A stretch of DNA of 64,000 bases from Membranipora membranacea. Its lineage: Eukaryota > Bryozoa > Gymnolaemata > Cheilostomatida > Membraniporidae. Location of the stretch: contig OU612070.1 of assembly GCA_914767715.1 (NCBI GenBank), positions 2,807,501-2,871,500 of the forward strand. Direction: 5' to 3'. The stretch's first letter is position 1. Each line of letters begins with the position of its first letter. The notes under the pieces were generated by a model. It did no database searches. It had not been told where the DNA came from and was given only the letters and a program-made list of their open reading frames with translations. Positions 47,597 through 59,500 of this stretch are shown piece after piece. Both the position numbers and the translations under genes were made by a program.

Positions 47597-48572
47597 ATGG
47601 CTGAGGGAGGTGGATTACGGCCTCCAGCTAATTTCTTCACTAATCTGAACTCAACGAGCAACCCAAGTGAAACCAGCAGGTCATGGATAACCTGGCTGGA
47701 ACAGTTCAATTTTACATGACCGCCACAGAAAAGGTGGATAAGTCCGAGGAAGTACAGGTGGCGACTCTGCTAACGCTTCTCGGGGCTAGAGGTCAAAAAC
47801 TTTTCCGAACTTTACCGCTCTCAGATCCAGATAGAAAGAAGATCGCAGAAGTGAAGGCCGCTTTCACAGCATATTTTGCCCCTCGTGTGAAGGAGGAATA
47901 TGAGTGCTATAAGTTCAACCAGCGTGTCCTGCAACCTGGTGAAAGGTTTGACACTTACCTTACCTCTTTACGAGCCCTGCAATCCACATGTAACTTCGCT
48001 GATGCTGAGAAAGAGAAAGTAATCAGAGATTGCATTGTATTCGGTATACGATCTGATACTGTTCGGGAAGAACTGTTCATTGTGGACATTCTAACGCTCG
48101 AAAAGGCGATCGCTATATGCCAACGAGCTGAGGCCACCAAAACCTATATCAAGGATATAGGTAGTACTCCTACTCATCCTGCAAAGGTAGCTGATTCCCT
48201 TCACCATCAAAAGCCATTTGACATTAAAAGTCAAGTCAAAAGAGGCAAGTCTAACAAGTCTAACAATATAAAGGACTGTAGATACTGTACCAGAACACAT
48301 CCTAGAGGAAAATGTCCTGCATATCGTAGGGAGTGCCACGTCTGTAAAGGTAAAGGACACTTTGCTAATAAATCTGGTAAGACAACTCCAAATCGTCAAT
48401 CTAAGAGCAGAGCTGACATGGTCGACTCTGCACCTGCTCCTGATGTTGTCTTTCAAATTTCTGACTCTTCAAGCTGCAAGCAGTGGTTCATAGATGTTAC
48501 ATGTAAAAACAGTCAGCAACCACTGAAGCTTAAAGTTGACACTGGCGCTTCTGACAATGTGATGCCTAAATG
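47597..48572 (+). pseudogene. Gypsy gag with zinc knuckles and start of protease
   Basis: The natural ATG is at 47597 (MAEGGG), and a one-base loss near 47700 moves the frame to the long ORF from 47683. The capsid-like region runs to about residue 160. Next come a CxxCxxxHxxxxC motif (CRYCTRTHPRGKC) and a second knuckle CHVCKGKGHFANKS whose final cysteine is serine. The protease signature VDTGAS lies at about 48536-48553. A stop follows at 48571. Gag would package the element RNA; the lost cysteine and frameshift argue against function. Confidence 0.88.
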
Positions 48573-48583
48573 AGACTGAGTGG

Positions 48584-49171
48584 GTGTGGGGGCGTGACCA
48601 AGAAGCAGCTTTTTCTTACCTGAAGCAACTAATTTGTAGCAATCCTACTCTAAGAATGTTTGATCCAGAAAAACCTGTCACTCTCAGCGTGGATAGCTCA
48701 AAATCTGGCATGGGGGCAGTAATTATGCAAGATGGCCAGCCAATTGAGTATGCTAGCTGTGCATTGAACCAGACTCAACAAGCATATGCGCAAATCGAAA
48801 AAGAATTTATGGCTGTTCAGTTTGGTCTCCAGCGCTTTCATCAATATGTCTATGGGCAGCCTAACATTACTGTTGAGACTGACCACCTGCCTCTATTGGG
48901 CATCATGAAGAAAGGGTTGAATGACATAACTCCTAGGCTATTGAGAATGCGGCTACGTACACAATTATACAATTTTCAGCTAGTCCATATTCCCGGGAAA
49001 GAATTAATCATAGCAGACACACTGTCTAGGGCTTATCTAGATGAAATAGGCCAATGTGAAGAAAACACACAGCTGGATTGTGATCAGGTGCATGCTGTGA
49101 CTAGCGGTGCCTTGCATAACATTTCTTTCCGGCACAGATTTTTGATGCCACGAATGATGACAAGTCCATGA
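48584..49171 (+). pseudogene. Gypsy RNase H domain (reverse transcriptase deleted)
   Basis: The frame begins at the RT thumb/RNase H junction (FSYLKQLICSNPTL), then LSVDSSKSGMGAVIMQDG, YAQIEKEFMAV, VETDHLPLLGI and LADTLSR-like IIADTLSRAY. These are the D-E-D residues of Gypsy RNase H. The palm motifs (YxDD) are absent because of the upstream deletion of roughly 1 kb relative to full elements. Confidence 0.88.
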
Positions 49172-50542
49172 AGATTTTAGAGTCATATATCACTAATGGT
49201 TTTCCTACGAAGCGGAGCTCTTGTGTAGAACCCCTAAAGCCATTTTGGAATGTTAGGCACCAGCTAACCTGTCTCGATGGTTTGATTCTCAGAAATAATC
49301 AGATTGTGGTTCCTACGTCCATGAGAAAAACCCTTCTTGCTCCCATTCATAAGGGCTATCTGGGTATTAGCAAGTGCATAGAAAGAGCAAAGAATGCTGT
49401 TTACTGGCCAGGATATCTCAGCATGTTGACAGATTTGATGAGCAGCTGTGAAATTTTCGCTGAAAATTCTCGTGCTAACTCAGGCGAATACATTGAACCC
49501 TACCCTGTGTCTGGTTATCCCATGCAGACTATTCATATGGATGTTTTCTATCTTGATGGTATTGAATACCTTGCTACAGTCGACCGCTACTCGAAATGGC
49601 CAACATGCTACATGCTTCGTACATCCTCATCACGTGAAATTATCACCTTGCTAGAGAGACAGTTTTTGGATTTTGGGTGCCCTGAGACTTGTGTAACTGA
49701 TAATGCTTCCTATTTCACCTCAGCTGATTTTAGATGGTTGATGCAGGAGCATGACATTAAGCATATCAATGCAGCCCTCTGATGTCTCGAAGCATGGTTT
49801 GGCTGAGAGAATGAACCAAACTATTAAATACTCTCTGGCTAAGGAAAGCCAGTCTGGCAGCAATCTAAACACAGTGCTGTCCTGTCTTAGGTCTACCCCT
49901 CTAGGCAATGGTCTGTCGTCACCATCAGTTCTGCTACAAGGCAGAAATTTTCAAGACAATTTACACTGTACGTCCAACCAGCTCAAAACCCAGCAGCTGG
50001 ATTTAAAGAAAATTCAGGCTGCAATGGATAATGTTGTTTCAGAGTCACACTCCCAGCAACAAGATAAATTTCCGAGCCAGAGATTTGTGGAGGGCATGAC
50101 AGTGTGGGTGAAAACCGGTCATAGAAAATCGGAGAAGGCTAGGATTTTAGGTCATGCTGATACGCCCAGAAGTTTTCATGTAGAGATGCTGGAAAATTGT
50201 AAAGTTTTCAGACGAAATCAATCGTACCTGAAAGTGTACAGGGATAATGGCAGTTTACATGATCAGCCTGCTTGCCCTACTCCAGTTACATCATTATCCG
50301 CCCTATCCCATGAGCAAAGTGCATTGGCTGGGCATAGTGCGCCACCCCTGGTACCTGTTCAAGTGCCGTCTGGTTCACCTGATCCGCCATCTGGCACGGG
50401 TCTCAGAACGAGTACACGAAGTACACAGCCAGTTAAGAGATGGGGTATGGTAGTGGTTTCAAACCTGTGGAATAGTCTCACTGCCGAAAGTACCATACAG
50501 TATTTTATTATTAGTTCTGATTTGGTGGTGGGTGTTTTATAA
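49168..50542 (+). pseudogene. Gypsy integrase, frameshifted
   Basis: The first part (49168-49782) has an HHCC region with two ligands changed (HKGYLG for HxGHLG, CEIF for CEIC). The core follows with MDVFYLDG and VTDNASYF. After a small break near 49785 the second frame (from 49751) continues GLAERMNQTIKYSL, holding the catalytic E. A C-terminal domain (GMTVWVKTGHRKSEKARI) and a proline-rich end follow. Integrase would insert the cDNA. Confidence 0.88.
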
Positions 50543-50629
50543 TTTCATGAATTTTTTTTCACAGTGTTTTTGTTTTTAACTTGAATTTGTTTATCAATAT
50601 CTCCGTTGGATCTAACGACTTGTTTTTGC

Positions 50630-50640
50630 AAAAGAGGAGA
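50630..50640 (+). promoter_or_regulatory. Polypurine tract
   Basis: AAAAGAGGAGA immediately before the 3' LTR, the plus-strand primer site. Confidence 0.8.
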
Positions 50641-50862
50641 TGTTATATTGTGTGACATAACAACTGTCAAGCTGTCAACACTGCAGCGGCAGCAGTCTCT
50701 GTTTATATTTTATACTGCCTGTTAGAATCAGTCTTTGCTAGACCTTTGTGTAGCTCTCAAGCATACTTTATTATACGCAATAGAAATCTAGGATAATGTA
50801 ACCTGAAACACAAACTCGTTACTTCTGTACCCCTAACACAGATAGGGGCACACATTATAACA
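50641..50862 (+). repeat. 3' LTR (222 bp)
   Basis: Begins TGTTATATTGTGTGACATAA and ends CACATTATAACA (TG..CA). It is the full-length version of the shortened 5' LTR. Confidence 0.92.
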
Positions 50863-50867
50863 CTTTC

Positions 50868-51549
50868 GCAATAATTAAGGTGAAATATCGCTCCATGGGT
50901 CAGATCCTATACCTATGATGCGATTTGAGAATTTATCTTTCTCATGTAAGATTTCAACATCTTGTCTGGGAAAAAAGTAATGTTGGAGTTTGAAGATCGT
51001 AGCAATTGTCACAGTCACAATAATCATTGTATACATAATGAAATTCATACAAATTATTGCCATATAAATTACAGAGGTTTGTCACCTGGCTCAGACGCTG
51101 CGCAATCTTTTTCTAATGTGAATGCTTCACAGCAAAATAGTCCCGATGCACAAAATGATTTGGATCATTGTATTGACTATTGTGGATGGTTTTCTGTATT
51201 TCTGATTTCCAAATTACGAACATAGCCTTACAGTAAGAGTGATACTGTATATAGGTCATGAACGTTTTATCACTGCAATAATAGTGCTGAAGACCAATAA
51301 TCATATTTCATTATTAGATTATAGTGCGTAAATCTTGTCATTTATCCTTATTATTAATACCATGTTCAAACTTGAAATATGGATATTTGCTTCAATATTG
51401 ATCTGCATGAGTATAGTGGGAAATGATGCCAAAATACTCACTTTAGGGAGTTTGCTTACTATTATGAGATTATTTAACATAAGATTTGTCCACTCTCTTT
51501 ACAAGTGCACACAATTCCCAGCTTAAAATTATTATTTCTTGTGTCCAAC
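50868..51549. other. Unassigned spacer
   Basis: Right flank of the Gypsy element. A frame at 50962-51225 (87 codons) has no recognisable motif. Confidence 0.35.
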
Positions 51550-53560
51550 AATCTAGTATGCAACAGATGAGGCTTGATACTCACAATGCGATAAACATTA
51601 ACTATAATGTTTACTAAGGGCAGCATATTATCTAACGGGAAAAAATACGGTTCTAGTTAGTAAGCTGTACAAATAAGGTCAGGCTGACACTAAACACCTG
51701 CTTTTAAACAAAGGATTAGAAAATGGCTGCAGTACTACATTTGTGTACCCTGTATATCTTGTTAGTGTTTGCACTTTTCAATAATACATTAAGTCACATA
51801 AACTCATCAACATCGAAAGCTGTGCCGATTAATTTATTATAACTGCCGAATTTTATTTTGAGAAAACTTATTGTGGTTGCCAATGTTCAATCAGCAGCTT
51901 GTTATCCTTTGGTTAGGAAAAGATTGGTAGTGAAGGTACTGTGATGTACAATTTACTTCAGTCGCAGTTATTTCTATCATAGAATCATTACGCTGTCAGA
52001 TAAGATTGTTTAAGGTCTAGTGGGCATATCACATCATAAACTTTATTATCTGGGCGATAGCTTAGAAACATTTTCCACATGATTCCTTGTAGTTATCTAG
52101 AAGGATTCAGTTTGCCTTATCAATAGAAGTGTGATGGTACCAGAGACTATGGACTTATTATATATAGTCTCTGATGGCCCACCTCATATTTCAGGTAGGT
52201 TCATGGTCCAATCACGTAGGGCATCACACAAGGGTGATAACTGATACTTCTAGGCACAGGCACCTCACTCAAAATTTTAACTAGTTCTAATTTGTTGCAT
52301 GTGTTGCATCTATAAGCATTAACTGTTCATCAAAATCTACCTATATTACAACCCTATGAAAGTAACATGTGTATTTACTTATATAATCCATGATTGAACC
52401 TGAGATATGCCTAAATAGTGTGACCCTTAATTTCTTTTATCCTTGCTCAGAGCTGTGAACAGGGAAGTAGCAATGAAGCAGTAGATAGCTAGATAGCTAA
52501 ATATTATAAAAGCTCTAATAAGTTATTTTCCAGATTATAGGCTTACCAAATCAAAAATAACATCGGCTCAAAATAAAATGAGAAAGCTTATCTGTGATAT
52601 CAAGTGTCGCTGTACATGATAATGTGTGAGTTGAGGGAAGCTTGTACATCACTGTACACTCATCGTCGGCTAACAGGGTGATAAAATGTATCTTATCTTT
52701 TATTGTTGCATTATGCTAATATTGAACTTACAGTTCATCTAATAGTTCCTGATATATCACTCAACAACACTCGATGTCCAATCCTGATATCAGCCGACTG
52801 CTCTGAACTCGTTAGTCACTGCAAGGGTAATAAAAGGTCTGTTTTGGTAATTTTCTTGGCTTCAAATGCTGCAATTCTTCAGATGCCTTTTACTTGTTTA
52901 GACATCGATTTGTTGGTGATTAATAATAAATAAGGTCACATTAGTGATAAAAATAGTTGTCATTAGGTCAGCATATGATTGATAGTGTGGTAAAGTTAAC
53001 TGTAATTGAGCATATTTCAGCCTCAGCAAACCTCAAACAATCGACATTAGAAGAACCTTTGTGTGAGACGCAGCTTAGACGACTGGATATTTTGACACAA
53101 GGTGACTAGTTCTGGAATGACAGTATACAATGGTGTCTGGATGTAGAGGTGTGGTGTTCATACTCGGGATAACCCTAATTCTTACTCAAAATGGGGAGTA
53201 TTTAAGATGAGTATTTTCTATGATGAGAAAGTCATGTATGGATTTATTCACAACAACTCTACAGAGTGATTGTATTGTGGTACAGTGTTTTCTATTAATC
53301 GTTGTCAATGCTGTGAAGGACATACCCTAGACTGAGCTAACGCAGCTAAATACCTACCATTAAGCAGCTAACCAGATGTCCATTTCTTACTAAACGCAAC
53401 TCCTCTCCCCCCCCCCCCATGCATGTCTAAACCATGCTATCGGTGGTCATTCCTAGAGAACCTACCCTAGAGGGCCCCGTGAAGTCTGTCGTATTGTTTC
53501 CTTGTGGACTGAGTAATCCAGTTTCAAAGCCAGAACAATATTATATGTGATTTGAACTCA
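51550..53560 (+). repeat. Upstream block of receptor copy B, duplicated at 22640-25660
   Basis: Collinear with copy A's upstream block, including the first exon. Unique to B is a 42-bp insertion with a perfect 9-bp stem (AGAGACTAT/ATAGTCTCT) at about 52143-52184. A run of 12 C lies at 53407-53418. Confidence 0.85.
53130..53193 (+). CDS. Copy B: signal-peptide exon
   Basis: MVSGCRGVVFILGITLILTQ is a typical hydrophobic leader, parallel to 25254-25317. The donor seen in copy A is changed here. The overlapping upstream nine-codon ORF (53117-53146) is kept. Confidence 0.65.
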
Positions 53561-56500
53561 AAAAAAAAAGATAAACCTGAGGGTGTTGAGGTTTGGGACA
53601 ATCAACCAGGAATTCCCCAACAAAGGAACTAGAATAAGTGATTCCTAAAGCACCAATCGCCCTCATGGCAGTAATTACTAGGGGCACTAGCCGCTAGCGC
53701 CATCTCACTACTTTGGTGTGCTGTGTGAGAAAGAACACCAACAGGAACTGAGCTATCAAATCGTGTTAATGCCTAACATGTGCGCTACCCTAATTGATGA
53801 AATTGATCCCGGGTTGTCACACCTAATTTTTCCTGTTGGTACCTAAGCTAAGCGAATTAATTCACTCTCTATCGATTAGAGATATGCATGCAATAGTAAT
53901 ATATCACATGATCAGTGTGGCACAGTTTTCTGATTTAACGATTTTGATGTATAATGTCCTGGACATAACAAGGTCTTCTGATGAATATATCCTGTGTACT
54001 TGCCTCCTTTAAACCAGTCATTATTTGTCGTTTGTAGGAGAAAGTACCAATACCATAAACGTAGCTGTCAGTAAAGCTGCAAATCAAAGCTCACAATATC
54101 AGGATCATCCGGCTAGCTTAGCGGTAGATGGATCCAGAGATGGAACTCAAATTGATACTATTCGGGATGGCCAGTTTTCTCATACAGATGTAGATTCTTC
54201 ACAATGGTGGATGGTGGATCTTGGGAAGGTGTTCTATGTGTACAGAGTCAGATTGTGGAATAGAGTAGACCGTCGTAAGTAGTTAAATTATGATGTCTAA
54301 CGCAATCGGTAAAATATGAAATTTTCAATTTAAAATTATACAATATTTTAAATTGAATACATCTATTTATTGCTGCCGAAGGGAAAAATCCGCCTCATAG
54401 CTGCCTGCTGATCGGTACATAAGTATGTTTCTGTTGGCGGAGTGAATCATTCTTAAAATTTGCTTATATTGTCTCTTGATGAGGGTTTTTGCAAAAGGTT
54501 GTTAGCCATTCTATTGGCTGAATATTTTTCATCTCTCCGACAATAATGTAAATACTTTACAAAAGGTTTATTCATGTTCATGATTACTATATTGACTATT
54601 ATTTTGGTTAACAGCGGAACGTTTGGCGATGATTTCCCTACTCACTACCACAAAAGATCTTTTGAATTCTAACGAGAATCCTTCGCTTGAGTCCCATGTC
54701 TGGAGGACACGTACCGCCAGAGATGAACCATATCCTTCCCCTTGGGGAGAGGAGCGATTCACTCCGCCTGTCACTGTCCGTCATCTTGCAGTTTTCAACA
54801 GGGGGAATGAAGGTGTTACACTAGTCGAGCTGGAAGTATATGGCATATGTAAGTGAATAGATGATAACTTGAAGATTGTATATACTCAGCTATTCAGCAA
54901 TATTTTGTTATGAAACTGCAAGCTCTGGTGACAGTTTCCATCCCCAACAGCCAGCCATGCTAGCTAGCAAAAAATTAATCATTCTGATAAAACCAGCATT
55001 GAATGGACTTGACATAGACTAATGGCAAGACTCAAATACTCATGCTGTGCAATGCAAGCCAAAATAGTGTCAAGAAACCTTCAGGTTCAATGGATAAAAA
55101 TATTGGTATCAACTTATTCCCATTTAAATACCAAAATTTTTCATAGTATCACAACAATTGTCCCAGGCTACGGTGTGGTAGGTGCTGTCTCTTCTAAAAC
55201 AAATAGTTGAGTTGGACCATTTTATAACCAAGCACATAGACCAGCAATCAATCGAATGCTTACCTAATTTATGAGTTTCAGCATAGGGGTGCATGTATTG
55301 ATTGTATTACAGATCCAACAACACAGTACAACATCGCTGAACAAAAGCCAGCTGTAACTGATGTAGTCGGAGAGGCAGTACCAGGATCTCTTGTTGATGG
55401 AGTGACTTCTCCTGATGGGACATGTTCAACTGTTGATGGTGGGGATAGTGTGACATGGACTGTGGACCTACAGGAGGATTATACAATCCATGCTATCAGG
55501 ATCTTTACTCAAGACTGTGGTAAGCATGTCTCAAGCTATCACTATTGAAACTAGCACCAAACCAATGATAACAGGCATCAAATGAGCATTCTCCCTGCAG
55601 GCATGTACTAAAAACTAATGAAGTAGAGAGGGGACAACTCTGATTGATGTATATGAATCAACTGGAAAGGCAGCATTCAAGTAGTAGCTTGCTATCTTTA
55701 CATAAACATCCCATTTTACAATTATTCGGTATATCTTACTATAGGTAAAATTCTCTTGAGATATAATTATCCTTGAATGTGTTTTGTGTGGTATCCATAT
55801 TCATAGATCCTTGTGGAAACACTCCAACGTATGTGATCATGTACACCGACCAGGTTGAATAACAGGTGTGAGTCAATCTAAATTGTTATTTTATTCAGAT
55901 TCAGATGAACTTCAACTAACTAACTTAGCTATACAGTTGAAAAGTCAATCTGACCAAGATCCGACATCCTGTTCAATAAACTACCCAAAGTCCATACCCT
56001 CTGGGTCTTTTGCTGATGTCCACTGCGATCAGCAGATAACTAAAACGCGTATGGTCTCAATAACTGCAACCAACCAGGACCTGGAAAAGGTTTCTGAAAT
56101 ACGAATATTTGGACCGCGTGAGTTTTTAAAATTTTAACTCCTGTGATAGATGATAATCTGTCATGCCGCTTGTATCATACATCCACTTGATATAAGAGTG
56201 TTGAATGCTAACTAACCATATTGACTCACAAATTTGCATGTCTGATTGATTGTTCGGAGAAAGCTTGTCAAAACTGGTGAGCTTGACTAGTATGCTTTTA
56301 GAATTTTTTAGAAGAGCTATCAAACCAGGCAGTGCAAAGAATTAATTGTATTTATTTTACATCTATTGCTTTTGTTTTTTAATCCTCCAATTCCAATTTG
56401 ATCCTGTCTCAATGTAGATGTCAAAAATACTCTCAGATAAAGGGTATTGCACATGAACAAGACAGCGACTCACGTGGAATACCATAGACTTAATGATAAA

Positions 56501-59500
56501 CCTAGTTTTGGAATTTGAAAATTGCAATAGATTAAGCAGCTTGTCGTGATCAATCATATATTATTGATAATAACGTCATCAAAATGATCACCAATAGCTC
56601 ATGAATCGAAATTGAAATTGATTTACTTATCAAAGAATACCCTGGTTTGCAAATCCAAAATAGAACCATCACTACAACACAATTCAATGGCGTAATGCCA
56701 CCTACAATTAAGGGCCTTACCTTTGCTGAATATGGTGTACTGTCTAGGTCTATTATAATGTCTATGTTGAATACATACATCACATACATCACATACATTA
56801 CACACACTGCGCACATTGCTCACATTGCGCACATTGCGCACAATGCGCACATAGCGTACGTTACATAAAATACACTGATTGATTGATTGATTTTATTACT
56901 ATCACTAACTGTAAATGTTGTGAGAAAAAGGTTAAGACATTACATACATAACATACATCATGCATTGCACATTAGGCAATATGCAAATATGCTATATCTT
57001 ATTTTATAAACTGTCATATTCAACAATATTGTTTCTTCAGGGTCAAAGAACTTTGCACTCGCAAGCAACGGTGGAAAAGCGGAACAATCTGAAATATATG
57101 GTGAATTCCATGCTGACAGAGCTAATGACGGTCAAAAAGGCAGTGGAAATGGTCCTATTACATATACTGCAGAAGCCCCAGATAAATGGCTGAAGATAGA
57201 TCTTAACCATTACATGTATTTAGTGGAAATGGTTATGTACAACAGAGATCAAGAATGTTGTGGTGAGATTGGTGAACATTTTCGCTCTATTTTTGTCATC
57301 TCTGCATTAGCTATGCTATGGTATTAGCTAATGTGCTGTGGGATGAGAGAACACAACTCCGAGTAGTGAATAGCGAGCTAACTAATTAGCGCCATCGACT
57401 CATTCTTTTTTGGGATGGTGAGATGGCGAAATCGGTTAGCGCGCTTGCTATTCACTGCCAGGCGAATAGTGCCGCAGGAGTTGTGGGTTCGAGTCCCACT
57501 GGGGGAGCTTTCATTGTTGATTGTTCCAGCCCCCAGCACCCTCGGGTGTATACCTCTCCTGTGTAGGCCAGAAGCAGCGTAGCTGTAACTGCTCTATAAA
57601 ATAATGGCACGGACAATTTTTGATGGCAGGCAACTGATCGCATATTATACTTCATTGATGTTTCTTCTGTAAAATTCACCGGGTGCACCCAGTTGTAGTG
57701 GTCATATTTAGAAATTAAAAGGTGTTTTGTTTTTGCGTTATATGTGTGGGACATAACTCCTATTCTGTGTAATCTTACTAATCTAATCTTCAGGGAATTC
57801 CAGGTTGAAACTGCATTGTGGGGATTTTGTTGACTTGCCAATTTATTTACCAAGTAACCTTGCAGAAGTCTGTTTGTGTTAGATCAGGACAAATTAAAAA
57901 AATTAAATAAGTATAATGTCAGATCTTTATGCGGTTAGTATGATACTGTCTTGCGGCAGCATATCCGCAATATTTCTCAAAATTGCATATAATAAGTGAA
58001 ATGTTAAGAATTCAATAAAGCGTGTTTCTAGGGTGGAACAACGTGCTGAATCCAGAATTAAGGGTTTACCCTGTTGTAGCAATCATATCAGCGGCAGCAT
58101 ATCCTCATTTCTTCTAAAATATTAAGAGTTTAAATAAAAAGTGTTTCAAGGTTATAACAATGTGCTGAATATAAAGAAATAAGGGTGTAACCTAGAACAA
58201 GTTTGATCCAATTGCCTGCATGCCTGTTGCTCCCGATCCACTGGTTACGCCGCGGCGTGACCAGTGGATCGGGAGCCACTCGGAATGCAGGCAAATTGAC
58301 CCAGTCGTAGCAATCATGTCAGCGGAAGATCGGCAGCGCGGCAGCATATCGCAATTTTTCTCACAATCGCTAATAATAAGTGAAATGTTACGAGTTTAAA
58401 ACAAGGGTATATCTAGGGTAGAACAACGTGCTGAATCCAAAATTGAGAGTGTATCCTGTTGTAGCAATCATGTCAGCATACCTGCAATTTTCTTCACAAT
58501 CGGTTAGGTAAGTGAAATGTTAAGTGATTAATACGGTCAGCAGGAAACACGACTATATGTATGACTTTAACAATATATTCTATCACATCATTGTAAAAGG
58601 TGTTCAGCGACATCACTACATCTCAACGAGAACAAGACAAAAAGCAGCCTAGACGTAAAACTGCTTAAAGCATGATAGCGTGAGACAAATTTGATGTAGG
58701 AAAAAAGTGTGTACCCAGTTGAAGAGGCCAGCCGCAGCACTACTGCATATCCCAAATATTCACACTATCGATATGTTATTAGTGGGAAGTCAAGAGTTTG
58801 GATGGATGGATGGATTTTATTACTATCACTGACAGCATTATTAAAAGAAAAAATGAGTCGCGAAATACAGTGTAATTACTGGCACTTTGAATCAGCAAGA
58901 AAAAGCGAAGACACTTGGAATAAAAAATCAAATCTCTGTCTAAAAAAGTATTTCGTTTAAAATAAGAGTGATATGACGCAGAAAACAGTCTCTCCCCAGT
59001 GAGCTTTTATGTTTTACTGTACGGTATCTGCCAGATGGACATTTACTCAACAAATCATTGATGAAATGATCCTCATCGTGAATAAAGCGTAAGGCCAGTG
59101 TTCGTGTCTGATTGTCCATCATTGTATAAATGTCGGGATGTTCAATGCCTAACTTATTGGCGTCCTTGAAAATTTTACACAGGCATTGCTTGTCAGCAGC
59201 ATACAAGCTTTTAAAAATAATGGGTAAGCAATAGGAGATTCGTGATACAATAAAACTTTTAAAAAGATTTAGAGCTTAAAAAATAGAAATTTCCTGACTA
59301 CATACATCCTTTGAGAGGCGGTTGAAACTATACCATGCACATGATCATTAAAACGCAGCTTATCATCAACTAATACACCAAGATATTTGACTTTATCACT
59401 AAAAGCAATAGCAGTATCATTTAAAACAAGTGTAGGGGTAGACGTTTAACATATTGGGTGGATAGCATCATTTCCTGGGTCTTAGTAGGGTTTAGTAAAA

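Larger units (their letters stand above)
47394..50862 (+). mobile_element. Defective Gypsy-type LTR retrotransposon
   Basis: LTRs at both ends, a primer-binding site, gag, a protease motif, RNase H, integrase and a polypurine tract appear in Gypsy order. The flanks TTTTC (47389-47393) and CTTTC (50863-50867) are a 4-of-5 target duplication. The 5' LTR has lost about 80 bp. The protease end and most of the reverse transcriptase are deleted at about 48570-48586. Several frameshifts exist, so it cannot move by itself. Confidence 0.93.

Noticed and set aside
48091-48456. 121-residue minus-strand frame
   Set aside because: Antisense of Gypsy gag, which has zinc knuckles on the plus strand.
57452-57853. 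133-residue minus-strand frame
   Set aside because: Covers the tRNA-like repeat and inverted arm; ends in a typical repeat-derived translation and has no domain.
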